From an uncultured Paracoccaceae bacterium (GTDB lineage Bacteria; Pseudomonadota; Alphaproteobacteria; Rhodobacterales; Rhodobacteraceae), in NCBI GenBank assembly GCA_947489445.1, contig CANLDN010000020.1, positions 1 to 36,681 on the forward strand: a stretch of DNA of 36,681 bases. The letters run 5' to 3'. Made by a program: the position numbers and the translations under genes. This document shows, in pieces, positions 1-7,292 of the stretch. The notes under the pieces are model-generated. The model ran no database searches and was not told where the DNA came from. It saw only the letters and a list, made by a program, of their open reading frames with translations. Positions within the stretch are counted from its first letter, which is position 1; the number at the start of each line of letters is the position of its first letter.

Positions 1-86
1 AACACGATATGATCGTTGCCCAAAGGTCTTCCTCTCAGCAATCGCCCTCGCCGCAAACGTCATATATTGGTTATGAGCCCTGACCC
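1..86 (+). mobile_element. IS5-family insertion sequence, right-end fragment
   Basis: The first 86 bases are the end of an insertion sequence that enters from outside the window. Seen: a transposase reading frame ending at 76, overlapped by GAGCCCTGACCC at 75-86, which has the look of the terminal inverted repeat of IS5-type elements in Roseobacters. TAG at 87-89 could be the 3-bp target duplication. The other end is outside the window, so element completeness and group cannot be judged. Confidence 0.7.
2..76 (+). CDS. IS5-family transposase, C-terminal 24 residues (partial)
   Basis: The frame from base 2 reads TRYDRC near its start, then a Leu/Ile/Ala-rich stretch ending in NVIYWL and a TGA stop. 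This is the typical C-terminus of IS5-family DDE transposases, where the tail is usually an RYDRC-x2-x-F-SAI-LAA-VI-WL pattern. The catalytic DDE residues would lie upstream, outside the window. It is too short to say whether the enzyme is intact. The match rests on my memory of the family tail, not on an alignment. Confidence 0.7.
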   Translation, partial: TRYDRCPKVFLSAIALAANVIYWL

Positions 87-158
87 TAGCATACCAACGT
101 TGATACAACTTCAAAACGCGGTCAATTTGCCGGCATGTCACGGCAGATGGCAACGGTA

Positions 159-1463
159 TTATTCCAAAAATGCTTCGACTTGCCGACTATAATTCTCAAG
201 GATGCGATAGCTGGTCAAATAGACGGGGTTAATTCCGGCATATTCCCCGGCAAACTCCGTCTCGCTGAAATCGCGCGATGAACTGAATACGGTTGCGCAA
301 AGCGCAGAGTCATCAGCAACAATTGCAAGGACAACGGGAGGCGTCGTAAATGGCACATATGTCGCGAGTGGTTGATTGTTGCCATCTGTTGGCGCACGCT
401 GCCATCCGGCTGTCAGGTAGTCAGGGAATGACTGTGCCACATCGCATGCTGTCAGGTGATTAAAGGCAAACGACGTGCCAAACACAGGACCCGGAAGACG
501 CCAGTCAATCGTTACAACACCATAAAACGGGGCCGGAGCGGTGGCATCTGATTGGCCGCTTTGACTGAAATTTCGCGGAAAAGGCAGTACCCTGTCGGGG
601 TTTTCGATGTTCCCCCAATTATGCACACTGATCTCAATAACAAATGCATCATCGGGAATGGTGGTCGCTGCAGCGTCGATTGCGGCGCGATAGGACGCGG
701 CAAACATGGGATATTCTGGGTTATCGCGGATTTGCTTGTACCGTTCATCAAATTGGCCGTCGAACGCAAAGCCTTCTTGTAAAAACCTATCGAACCATTC
801 GCGTTCCAGTTCGGGTGTCCAAACCTCTCCGTTGACAGTGTTTTCAACGACGTCAGCTTGTTCTTTGACCCAATCGATCAACGTTCGAATCGACGCCACG
901 CCACCAAGATGTCTTTCACTATCGCCCGTTGTGATTTGATTCTCAAAACGGTTTACGCGTCTTAGCCAATCACACTCGGCGCCACTTGCCAATAGCGCGG
1001 TTTGTTCAAGCGCGTAAGTTGGCTGATTGGGCGATTGATCGATCAGCCTTTGAAACGTGGTTTCTGCATTATCCTGGTTCACCATTGTCCAGTGAAATAC
1101 CGGATCAAAGAAGCCTTGGAATGCGGCGACGGCAAGCACGCCATCAGGGTCTTCACCGACAAATGGGCAGTCAAATCGTTCGGCGGTCGCAATTGATCGC
1201 AAGAAATTTTCCCAACCAAATATTCCTACCATTTCGTAGGGTGCTGTAAGCTGTTCCTCTGGCACATAATCGCGTAGTGCTTGTAGGCTCGTCACACTGA
1301 CTACGCCGGTTTCATAACCACGACGACGCTCGCTATGCGCTTCTTCAAAGACGTAGGCGATAAATCGATCGGGCAATGCCTCAGACAGTGTATCGTGGCC
1401 ATCCGCCCGCAACATCGCAGGACTGATGAGAGTAGCGGCACAAATCGCAATTCTGCTGAGCAT
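159..1463 (-). CDS. Secreted protein of unknown function (434 aa)
   Basis: I do not recognise this family. The long open frame begins with a GTG at 1487, but the ATG at 1463 is preferred. It directly starts a signal peptide (residues 1 to about 20, hydrophobic, ending near LRADG) and puts no charged extension before it. The mature protein is acidic, rich in Trp, Phe and Tyr, and has no further membrane segment. It has four cysteines in the contexts FDCPF, AECDW, TACDV and ALCAT, enough for two disulfides, so a periplasmic or exported soluble protein is likely. It stands alone: an insertion-sequence end lies just downstream and a long gene-poor stretch upstream. No catalytic motif could be identified. 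Confidence 0.75.
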   Translation of the reverse strand: MLSRIAICAATLISPAMLRADGHDTLSEALPDRFIAYVFEEAHSERRRGYETGVVSVTSLQALRDYVPEEQLTAPYEMVGIFGWENFLRSIATAERFDCPFVGEDPDGVLAVAAFQGFFDPVFHWTMVNQDNAETTFQRLIDQSPNQPTYALEQTALLASGAECDWLRRVNRFENQITTGDSERHLGGVASIRTLIDWVKEQADVVENTVNGEVWTPELEREWFDRFLQEGFAFDGQFDERYKQIRDNPEYPMFAASYRAAIDAAATTIPDDAFVIEISVHNWGNIENPDRVLPFPRNFSQSGQSDATAPAPFYGVVTIDWRLPGPVFGTSFAFNHLTACDVAQSFPDYLTAGWQRAPTDGNNQPLATYVPFTTPPVVLAIVADDSALCATVFSSSRDFSETEFAGEYAGINPVYLTSYRILENYSRQVEAFLE

Positions 1464-2002
1464 TGCTGTCAATTCTCTTGATCGCACTTGAGCAGTAGAT
1501 TGATGTAACTACGCCCGAATGCAAAGAGAAAATGGAGGTCCGCGATAGCGTCACTTAAGCCAAACGGCCTGCTGTCATTTGATTACGCCAGAGGAGCAGA
1601 CCTTCGCGATGCTAAAATAAGCCTTCTGCTGCGGCCTCTGGTCAGATTTTATCGCGTAGATTAGCAGGGCTATCGAATGACCGCCTTTTAGAATCGCAGC
1701 ACAAATACCGTTACTGCACTAGCAACGCTGCGCGCGTGCCACGAAAAATCATCACTTCCCGTACGGGCTCGTTGCCGACCTCGGATGCAGCGCAGCATCA
1801 GCGCAGTTAGGTCCGATTCACGCGGCAACGACGGCCCGAAGCTGCCGTCGGTCGGTCGTTGCGCATGCTGCGGTGCGGTCCATCATACCGGACTCCTGCC
1901 GCGATTGCAGCGTTGGCTTCGAAGCGCTTAATCATTGTGGAGTGCTCTGGCCAAGACTATGCAACCTAAACTACTAATTGGGGGCTGAGAGGACCCCTGA
2001 CC
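1464..2002. other. Gene-poor spacer, no convincing gene
   Basis: About 540 bases without a supportable gene. The part at 1588-1641 can fold into an interrupted hairpin: CCAGAGG-AGCAGA at 1588-1600 pairs with TCTGCT at 1625-1630 and CCTCTGG at 1635-1641, followed by a short T-run. The part at about 1740-1930 is GC-rich spacer full of GCAGC/GCTGC words, resembling the spacers at 2760-2870 and 4660-4960. The promoter of the HNH gene should lie in the last 80 bases but no clear -35/-10 pair was found. Confidence 0.5.
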
Positions 2003-2749
2003 ATGAACCGAAAACAATTCATTGAAAGCCAAGGAGCCACTTGTTCCAACTGGAATTGGTCCTGGTCCTTCGTGAACGAGTCTAAGCGGTTTGTCATTTT
2101 TGGACTATGGTCCCATCACTCGGGAAGTGATGAGGGACTTATTCTCAGTAGGGATTGGGAAAAAAAGCCGTCAGGCAAAAGGAACCCAAGCTTCAAGCAA
2201 TCTGAAGCACACGCAAGGTTAGTTGTTGAAGATGGCTATTGTCTCCTGACCTTCCCAATGTTTGCCAAGCTCGACGAACAAGGAAATATTCCGGAAGACG
2301 CGCCCGTCAGAATTGATCGAGTTCAGCCGATCCTGCAGCGCAAATTCTTGGTTGAGCTCGGTCGTGGTTGGTATGCGGTGGATGCGCCGCTTCCACCTGC
2401 TGACTCCTTTGAGAATTTGATACGCCCGGTTTTCGAAGAGGGCGAACAATCCATGTTGCTGTCCAAGCACGTGGAACGCAGCGCCGCTGCGAGGAAGCGA
2501 TGTCTGGATGTCCACGGGCACCAGTGCCAAGTCTGCGAAAAATCGATGTCTGATCGCTACGGAATAATAGGTGAAGGTGTTATCGATGTTCACCACCTTC
2601 ACGAATTGGCGCAAAGAGATGGAAGGCATTTTGTGGATCCAGAGAAAGACCTCGTTCCGGTTTGCCCGAACTGTCATCGTATGATCCACACAAGGCGACC
2701 TGCGTTGAGCCTTCAAGCCGTACGAAATATGTTGAAAGAACACTGCTGA
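2003..2749 (+). CDS. HNH endonuclease family protein (248 aa)
   Basis: Predicted metal-dependent DNA nuclease. The C-terminal third carries a complete HNH fold with structural zinc: C175-x2-C178, then DVHH with H197-H198 as the catalytic His region, then CPNCH at 221-225 and a following His. The N-terminal 140 residues (many Trp, FVIFGLW, LILSRDWE) form a separate domain of the kind seen in stand-alone HNH proteins often annotated only as HNH endonuclease. It may recognise the substrate. The ATG at 2003 has a GAGAGG ribosome site about 10 bases upstream. No methyltransferase lies nearby, so a type IV-like or otherwise solitary restriction role is possible, but this is inference. Flanks are gene-poor on both sides, compatible with acquisition as a single gene. 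Confidence 0.85.
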   Translation: MNRKQFIESQGATCSNWNWSWSFVNESKRFVIFGLWSHHSGSDEGLILSRDWEKKPSGKRNPSFKQSEAHARLVVEDGYCLLTFPMFAKLDEQGNIPEDAPVRIDRVQPILQRKFLVELGRGWYAVDAPLPPADSFENLIRPVFEEGEQSMLLSKHVERSAAARKRCLDVHGHQCQVCEKSMSDRYGIIGEGVIDVHHLHELAQRDGRHFVDPEKDLVPVCPNCHRMIHTRRPALSLQAVRNMLKEHC

Positions 2750-2954
2750 CCAAGACCGGCTATCAGCGGCCCTAAGCGGACACCCGGAGGCAAGTCGAGT
2801 TGCTGCGAGCGCAGCCCGCATTGCGGACATTGCCCCATGAGCGCAGCATTGTGGCATGTTGGATGACAGAATCGCGGACAAAATTGCCGTTTGCAACCGA
2901 ATTTCGAAGGTCCGCTTTTCCACCAAAGCCATGGCCGCGAAATGCATTCGTTCC

Positions 2955-3929
2955 TTAGGACGATCGAAGAACGCGATCTATAAGCGCACTGCTCTGGTCC
3001 CAAAGGCGTTGGGCTGTCTCCACGTCATAAGATGCCTCGAATGATCGGCGCTGATCTGGTCCCCGCCAATACGAGGGGTTATCTTCGACAGCATTGTGCA
3101 GCAGCGCGGCAAGATGACGCCCGGCTTCGTCTGGTGTCCGCGTGGTGACACCGAGCAGTTTGATCAACCACGGCGCAGTCATTACTCGCTTTGCCAAGGG
3201 GTTTGTCCCGCGCATAAGGTCGCTGTCGGGAACACCGCCGGGATCATAGGCCAAAACATCGATTGATTTGTTGGGCGCAAGCTCTTCCGCGCGCCTCGCG
3301 AACTCGTATGCAAAAAGTAAATTGCATAGCTTCGACGTCGAATACCGAACGAGCGAGTTTGTTTTGGCTGTCTGTCGGTTTTGCGGATCGGCAAGATCTT
3401 CGGAAGCTAGAAGCACAGGCTTATTGAACCGCCCTTCCATACTTTTTGGGTCATGTGTTCCGCTGCTGACGACAATCAGTCGCGAATGATCCTGATACGC
3501 GGGAAGCGTCGTCATAGTTAGATGCATGTGCGCCAGATGGTTGACTGCAAATGTTTCCTCCAGACCGTCCTCCGACACATTCATCTTGCCCATGCCCGCT
3601 TGTGTGCCCGCATTGCAGATCAAGGCCTTGATTGGTGGCAAGTCCTGATTTGCGCGCGCGACAATAGATTTGGCAAAGACATCGACATCCGCAAGAGACG
3701 ACAGATTAACCCGAGCGCCCGCGACGTTCGGAGAAAGTGCCCTTGCAAACGTTTTCGCCTTCTGTTCGTTCCGACCCGCGACGACAATCAAGGCGTTTGG
3801 ATGAGTGTTATGAAGCGCGCGAACGCATTCGGCACCAATGCCTCCGTAGCCTCCGGTCACAATGATTGTTTCCGCGTAGGACGAAAGCTGTATACGATCA
3901 AGGTCGATCAATCTTGCATCAGTCATCAT
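2955..3929 (-). CDS. Short-chain dehydrogenase/reductase (324 aa)
   Basis: NAD(P)-dependent oxidoreductase of the SDR superfamily. Seen: the cofactor glycine motif TGGYGGIG at residues 25-32, NAG at 106-108, SSG with the catalytic Ser at 155-156, and the active-site pair Y196-x3-K200 (YSTSK). The length and the long insertion before the Tyr motif resemble the retinol dehydrogenase/protochlorophyllide reductase-like SDR subgroup. This fits family look only, and the substrate is unknown. The start overlaps the stop of the TetR gene by 4 bases (ATGA), so the two are almost certainly one transcript and translationally coupled. This suggests that the regulator responds to a substrate or product of this enzyme. 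An alternative ATG lies one codon downstream. Confidence 0.9.
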   Translation of the reverse strand: MMTDARLIDLDRIQLSSYAETIIVTGGYGGIGAECVRALHNTHPNALIVVAGRNEQKAKTFARALSPNVAGARVNLSSLADVDVFAKSIVARANQDLPPIKALICNAGTQAGMGKMNVSEDGLEETFAVNHLAHMHLTMTTLPAYQDHSRLIVVSSGTHDPKSMEGRFNKPVLLASEDLADPQNRQTAKTNSLVRYSTSKLCNLLFAYEFARRAEELAPNKSIDVLAYDPGGVPDSDLMRGTNPLAKRVMTAPWLIKLLGVTTRTPDEAGRHLAALLHNAVEDNPSYWRGPDQRRSFEASYDVETAQRLWDQSSALIDRVLRSS

Positions 3930-4495
3930 GCCCGACGCCCACCAACAACTATTTGTTCAACAATAATTCTTACTCCGTCCGCATCAGCTTCAATGCCTAA
4001 TGCGCCGTGTGTCGCTAACCCGTCGAATAGGGCAACGAGGTGCTTTGCGGCTTGGACATCTTTGACATTGGATTGACCACGACCCCGCACATTCGCGATG
4101 AATGTTGCCGTCATTTCAATTTCCTTTTCTATCAGGTTTCGCACCTTGTCGCCGATCACGGGATGTTCTTGTGAGAGCGCAAAAATTGCGCGGCGTCTTG
4201 CAAAATGGGCTGGATCGGTTCGTAAAACTTCGAGTGCCCAGTCCGTAACTGAAGCGACTTTGTTCTCACCATCTTGAAAGCGGGTTAGGTCTTCGAAGAC
4301 TTGGAAATAGTCGCTAACAGCACGCTCGACTGTCGCAAGCAACAAGCCAGCCGCATCTTTAAAATAGTAGGGAACCAGACCGTGGTTCACACCTGCTTTG
4401 CGGGCAATCGCCCGAGCACCGAACGTAGGAGAGAGCGTCGGAAGTTCATCGATGGCGGCGTCGAGAAGGGCGGTGCGGGCGGCTGAGTCTTGCAT
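3926..4495 (-). CDS. TetR/AcrR-family transcriptional regulator (189 aa)
   Basis: One-component repressor that probably controls its own operon with the downstream SDR gene. The N-terminal helix-turn-helix is visible in residues about 22-45 (FGARAIARKAGVNHGLVPYYFKDAAGLL), followed by a helical ligand-binding domain. The open frame extends upstream to 4789, but the ATG at 4495 is chosen because it gives a normal TetR length and N-terminus. The extra 98 residues are unlike any regulator, and the candidate operator and promoter lie at 4523-4540, inside that extension. The ligand cannot be predicted. Overlap with the SDR gene is 4 bases. Confidence 0.9.
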   Translation of the reverse strand: MQDSAARTALLDAAIDELPTLSPTFGARAIARKAGVNHGLVPYYFKDAAGLLLATVERAVSDYFQVFEDLTRFQDGENKVASVTDWALEVLRTDPAHFARRRAIFALSQEHPVIGDKVRNLIEKEIEMTATFIANVRGRGQSNVKDVQAAKHLVALFDGLATHGALGIEADADGVRIIVEQIVVGGRRA

Positions 4496-4522
4496 ATCGG
4501 AAAAGGTATAAGAATCATAATA

Positions 4523-4540
4523 TTTAGTCAAATGACTAAA
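4523..4540. promoter_or_regulatory. Candidate TetR operator, perfect inverted repeat
   Basis: TTTAGTCA-AA-TGACTAAA is an inverted repeat with perfect 8-bp arms, 27 bases upstream of the TetR start. A third half-site, GACTAAA, follows at 4543-4549. On the minus strand it contains TTGACT, a good -35 hexamer, so binding there would block transcription. The inference is autorepression of the TetR-SDR operon. Confidence 0.65.
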
Positions 4541-5059
4541 TCGACTAAACAAAGTTCGCAACCTCAAGAAGTTAGTTCGCCTGTAGCGGTGCCAATGCCT
4601 GTTTCGTTTCGATCCGTCAGGTTCCGACGTCAGACAAATCCCAAAGCCAAGCCAGACTAGATTGTGGAGCGCGACCCAAGTGAAGAACTCCCTGAAGCGG
4701 TCGTCCGTGCGGAATGCAGCATTGGTCAGACCGGGCTCATTGCCGCCACTGGGGCACATGCAGCATCTCAGCCTGGACCGTGGTTTCACCCCGCGATGAC
4801 CGGCCCTTTGCGGACCTTCTCCCGACCATCAAGATGCTGCACCAGCAGCCCGCAAAGCTACCATTCGTCGCGCGTGCAATATTGAAGGCTGCTCGAACTC
4901 ACAGTCTGCGGGACGAAGCGCCATTTCGCTGCGTCTGCGCCAACGGCCGCTTCCAAGTAATTCCCCTTAGCGGACTCGCAAAAATGGCGATTTGGTAGAT
5001 GCCTAAACGCATGCATTTGACACGGGCTATATCAGGGGTCCGAGATTGAAGCATACCGC
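4541..5059. other. Gene-poor spacer
   Basis: About 520 bases with no supportable coding sequence; short frames here lack start signals and family resemblance. A 10-bp perfect inverted repeat, TGCAGCATCT at 4759-4768 and AGATGCTGCA at 4832-4841, flanks 63 bases. Composition and words (GCAGCATT, GCGGAC, ATTGCCGCC) resemble the spacers at 1740-1930 and 2760-2870. Confidence 0.5.
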
Positions 5060-5458
5060 CTAATTCGCAGCAATATGCTGTCTGATCAGGCCAAGCTGGG
5101 CCGTTGGCAATCTGTAAGACCCGCCCGCGACCCCACCGCCTGTCGTATTCAGTTCAGTGTAAACCATGCCTACCATTTCGGTTTTGGTTCCACTTGTTGT
5201 CAAAAGCCCAGAAACGGATACTTAGTAAGGGCTCTTGTCTTTGGAAAAACGTACGTCGCGGTTCATGTGAAACATCATTTTCTCACTTCATTCAAGCGGG
5301 AGCGGGCCATCAATCAAACCGTTTGACACATGCTCAGGCATCTCGTCAAAGGGAGTGTAGCATTGCGTTTTGATGTCTGCTTTATGTATATCATACCAGT
5401 CTTTGGTATTGTTCTGCGAAAGCTGGGCCAACAGGTCAAACGAAGCGTCAGAGATCAG
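5060..5458 (-). pseudogene. DUF2461-family pseudogene (nonsense mutations and 3' truncation)
   Basis: Read in one continuous minus-strand frame from 5458, this encodes the start and middle of a DUF2461 (TIGR02453-like) protein. An N-terminal block FDLLAQLSQNNTKDWYDIHK is followed, after an in-frame TGA at 5288-5290, by the family hallmark RDVRFSKDKSPY. After a second in-frame stop, TAA at 5222-5224, where the family has Lys of PYKTH, comes the later block GGSYRLPTAQLGLIRQHI and a TAG at 5060-5062. No frameshift is needed. About 130 codons remain against a usual length near 220, so the C-terminal part is lost. The decayed gene follows a TetR gene on the same strand and its first codons overlap the TetR end. 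Family assignment is from memory of the motif; the two internal stops are directly visible. Confidence 0.8.
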
Positions 5459-6095
5459 GGTCGTGGGAGGGCCGTCCTTTGCCGCGTGCAGGCTTAGGTG
5501 TTGCTTCATGCATGCGTAAGATCGTGGCCACTGCGCGCGTCGTGCGCTTTTCCACGTCGATGTACGGCACCTTGATGACCCCCAATTGTACGCGCACCAT
5601 CCCCAGACCCTCGAGCAGACCCATCAGGTCTTCGGCGATATCCATCGGATCTGTTGCATCTGACAAAACGCCATTGGTTTGTGCCGACTGGAACATCACG
5701 GCAAAATCCTTTTGGGTCTGACCATATGCTGCATCAAAGAATGTTTGCCCGATATGGGGATTGCCCCGTGCCTCTTCATGCATCAGACGCGCGAACTCCA
5801 TTGTGTCGCGGGCGTTCAAAAACGTCAAAAGCTTGGTACCATACCGGACCAGCGCTTCGCGAAGTTCCGGGATCGTTTCGGTTTTGGGTGGGGTCACTTC
5901 ACGGAATTTCACTGCCTCGGCTTCGGTCACGCAGCGTAGGATATCGGCCATGTTTTCAAAGTGCCGGTAGATTGACGCTTTGGATACTGCCGCCTCGCGC
6001 GCGAGCAGATCCGTGGACACTTTTTCAAAGCCGTGTTCGAAAAACAGCCGACGTGCCGTGTGCAGAATGCGGTCATGTGGTGATTGCTTGCTCAT
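5448..6095 (-). CDS. TetR/AcrR-family regulator, probable repressor of the RND pump (215 aa)
   Basis: Helix-turn-helix regulator divergent from the efflux genes that begin at 6212. The N-terminal HTH is clear (HTARRLFFEHGF, then LAREAAVSKASIYRHFENM at residues about 30-48), followed by a C-terminal ligand-binding helical domain resembling the AcrR/TetR_C efflux group. The frame opens with a GTG at 6104, but the ATG at 6095 is preferred because TAGGTG lies about 7 bases upstream of it. The divergent layout with an inverted repeat at 6130-6145 suggests classical local repression of the pump, relieved by a pump substrate. The C-terminus ends within the start of the DUF2461 remnant. Confidence 0.9.
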   Translation of the reverse strand: MSKQSPHDRILHTARRLFFEHGFEKVSTDLLAREAAVSKASIYRHFENMADILRCVTEAEAVKFREVTPPKTETIPELREALVRYGTKLLTFLNARDTMEFARLMHEEARGNPHIGQTFFDAAYGQTQKDFAVMFQSAQTNGVLSDATDPMDIAEDLMGLLEGLGMVRVQLGVIKVPYIDVEKRTTRAVATILRMHEATPKPARGKGRPSHDPDL

Positions 6096-6126
6096 AAGAC
6101 ACACCTAGGCCGCGCACTGTGAAAAG

Positions 6127-6148
6127 AAAAGTACTGCTTCGTACTCTT
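6127..6148. promoter_or_regulatory. Candidate operator between TetR and RND genes
   Basis: AGTAC-TGCTTC-GTACT at 6130-6145 is an inverted repeat with perfect 5-bp arms and partly symmetric A- and T-rich flanks out to 6127 and 6148. It lies between the divergent TetR and efflux genes, next to TTGACT at 6149-6154, a possible -35 box reading toward the pump. It resembles operators of efflux-linked TetR proteins in placement and symmetry. The -10 box is not convincing. Confidence 0.55.
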
Positions 6149-6211
6149 TTGACTTGCCGTCACAGTCGCATGCTCTAGGTACGGCGCAGTACCCATGCAG
6201 AAAGCCACCAG

Positions 6212-7288
6212 ATGAAAACGACCATCGCACTCTTAGCCATTCTTGCCCTGGCGGCTCCATTGCACGCCCAAGACACCGAAGATTTGACCCCGTCAGGCGA
6301 CCCCGCGCCTATACGGGCGGTTAAGCTCATTCAGGCCGGGGGCGGCGCGGTACAGCTCGAGCGCGTGTTTTTCGGTCAGGTAGCGGCGCGCGAAACGGTT
6401 GATCTGTCGTTTGAGGTTGGTGGGCGGTTGATCATGTTTGATGCTCAGGAAGGCCAGTTTCTGGACGAAGGCACCCAAATTGCCGCAATGGATTTGGCCC
6501 CATTTGAGCGCGCCTTGGAGCGTGCAACCCTACAGCTCGCACAAGCCAATCGTGATCTGACGCGCGCGCAAACGCTTGTCCAATCGAACGCGGCCTCAGC
6601 AACGCAGGCCGAGAATGCCGAAACGGCGCGTGATCTGGCCGCGGTGGCGCTGCGCGAGGCGACAGATGCGCTTGAGGACGCAGCACTCCACGCCCCGTTC
6701 CGCGCGCTGGTGGCATCTCGTCTGACGCCCAATTTCGCAAATGTATCGCCGGGCCAACCCATTGTACGCTTGCATGACATGTCTGAAGTTCGCGTTGAAA
6801 TCGACGTGCCAGAGCGATTGTTTCAAAGCCTGTCCGATGTCACAGGCATCAGTTTTGTCGGCACATCCCCCCTGTTTGAGGGCGAAGTGCCGCTCACCTT
6901 GCGTGAATTCAACGCTGAGACGCAAAGCATCGGCCAAAGTTACCGTGTCACGTTGGCCTTGCCCTCCACCCAAGTGCCCACGGGTATTATTCCGGGCGCA
7001 TCAATGACCGTGACCGCGCGCTTGCGCAACAGCGATGCAACGGCAATGACGCTGCCGCCATCAGCCGTTACGATGACCAACGATGGTGCGCAGGTCATGG
7101 TCTACACCCCCAATGCTGACGCTGAAAACGGCACAGTTGATTTAGTGCCTGTAAATGTGGCTTCGGCCAATGGTGCGCAGATCACTGTTACGGGCCTTGG
7201 ATCAGACCAGTGGATTGTTGGTGCGGGCATTCAAATGCTGCGCGATGGCGAAACCGTGCGCCCCTTCACTGGCATGAGTGTGGAGTAG
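6212..7288 (+). CDS. RND efflux periplasmic adaptor (membrane fusion protein, 358 aa)
   Basis: Periplasmic adaptor that links an inner-membrane RND pump to an outer-membrane channel. Seen: a signal peptide at residues 1-19 (ending LHAQ) and the first half of a lipoyl-like barrel-sandwich domain (FEVGGRLIMFDAQEGQFLDEG). An Ala/Gln-rich alpha-helical hairpin follows at roughly residues 105-155 (LERATLQLAQANRDLTRAQ), then the second lipoyl half (DAALHAPFRALVASR) and a beta-barrel/membrane-proximal region. There is no lipobox, so it is probably soluble in the periplasm. It is separated by 4 bases from the pump gene. No outer-membrane TolC-like gene is present here, so a shared channel encoded elsewhere is likely. 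Confidence 0.93.
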   Translation: MKTTIALLAILALAAPLHAQDTEDLTPSGDPAPIRAVKLIQAGGGAVQLERVFFGQVAARETVDLSFEVGGRLIMFDAQEGQFLDEGTQIAAMDLAPFERALERATLQLAQANRDLTRAQTLVQSNAASATQAENAETARDLAAVALREATDALEDAALHAPFRALVASRLTPNFANVSPGQPIVRLHDMSEVRVEIDVPERLFQSLSDVTGISFVGTSPLFEGEVPLTLREFNAETQSIGQSYRVTLALPSTQVPTGIIPGASMTVTARLRNSDATAMTLPPSAVTMTNDGAQVMVYTPNADAENGTVDLVPVNVASANGAQITVTGLGSDQWIVGAGIQMLRDGETVRPFTGMSVE

Positions 7289-7292
7289 GTTG

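Noticed and set aside
2219..2947. 242-residue minus-strand frame opposite the HNH gene
   Set aside because: The plus strand carries clear zinc and HNH motifs; the antisense frame has none.
4496..4789. N-terminal extension of the TetR at 3926-4495
   Set aside because: It would place the operator and promoter inside the gene and lacks any domain; normal TetR length is reached from 4495.
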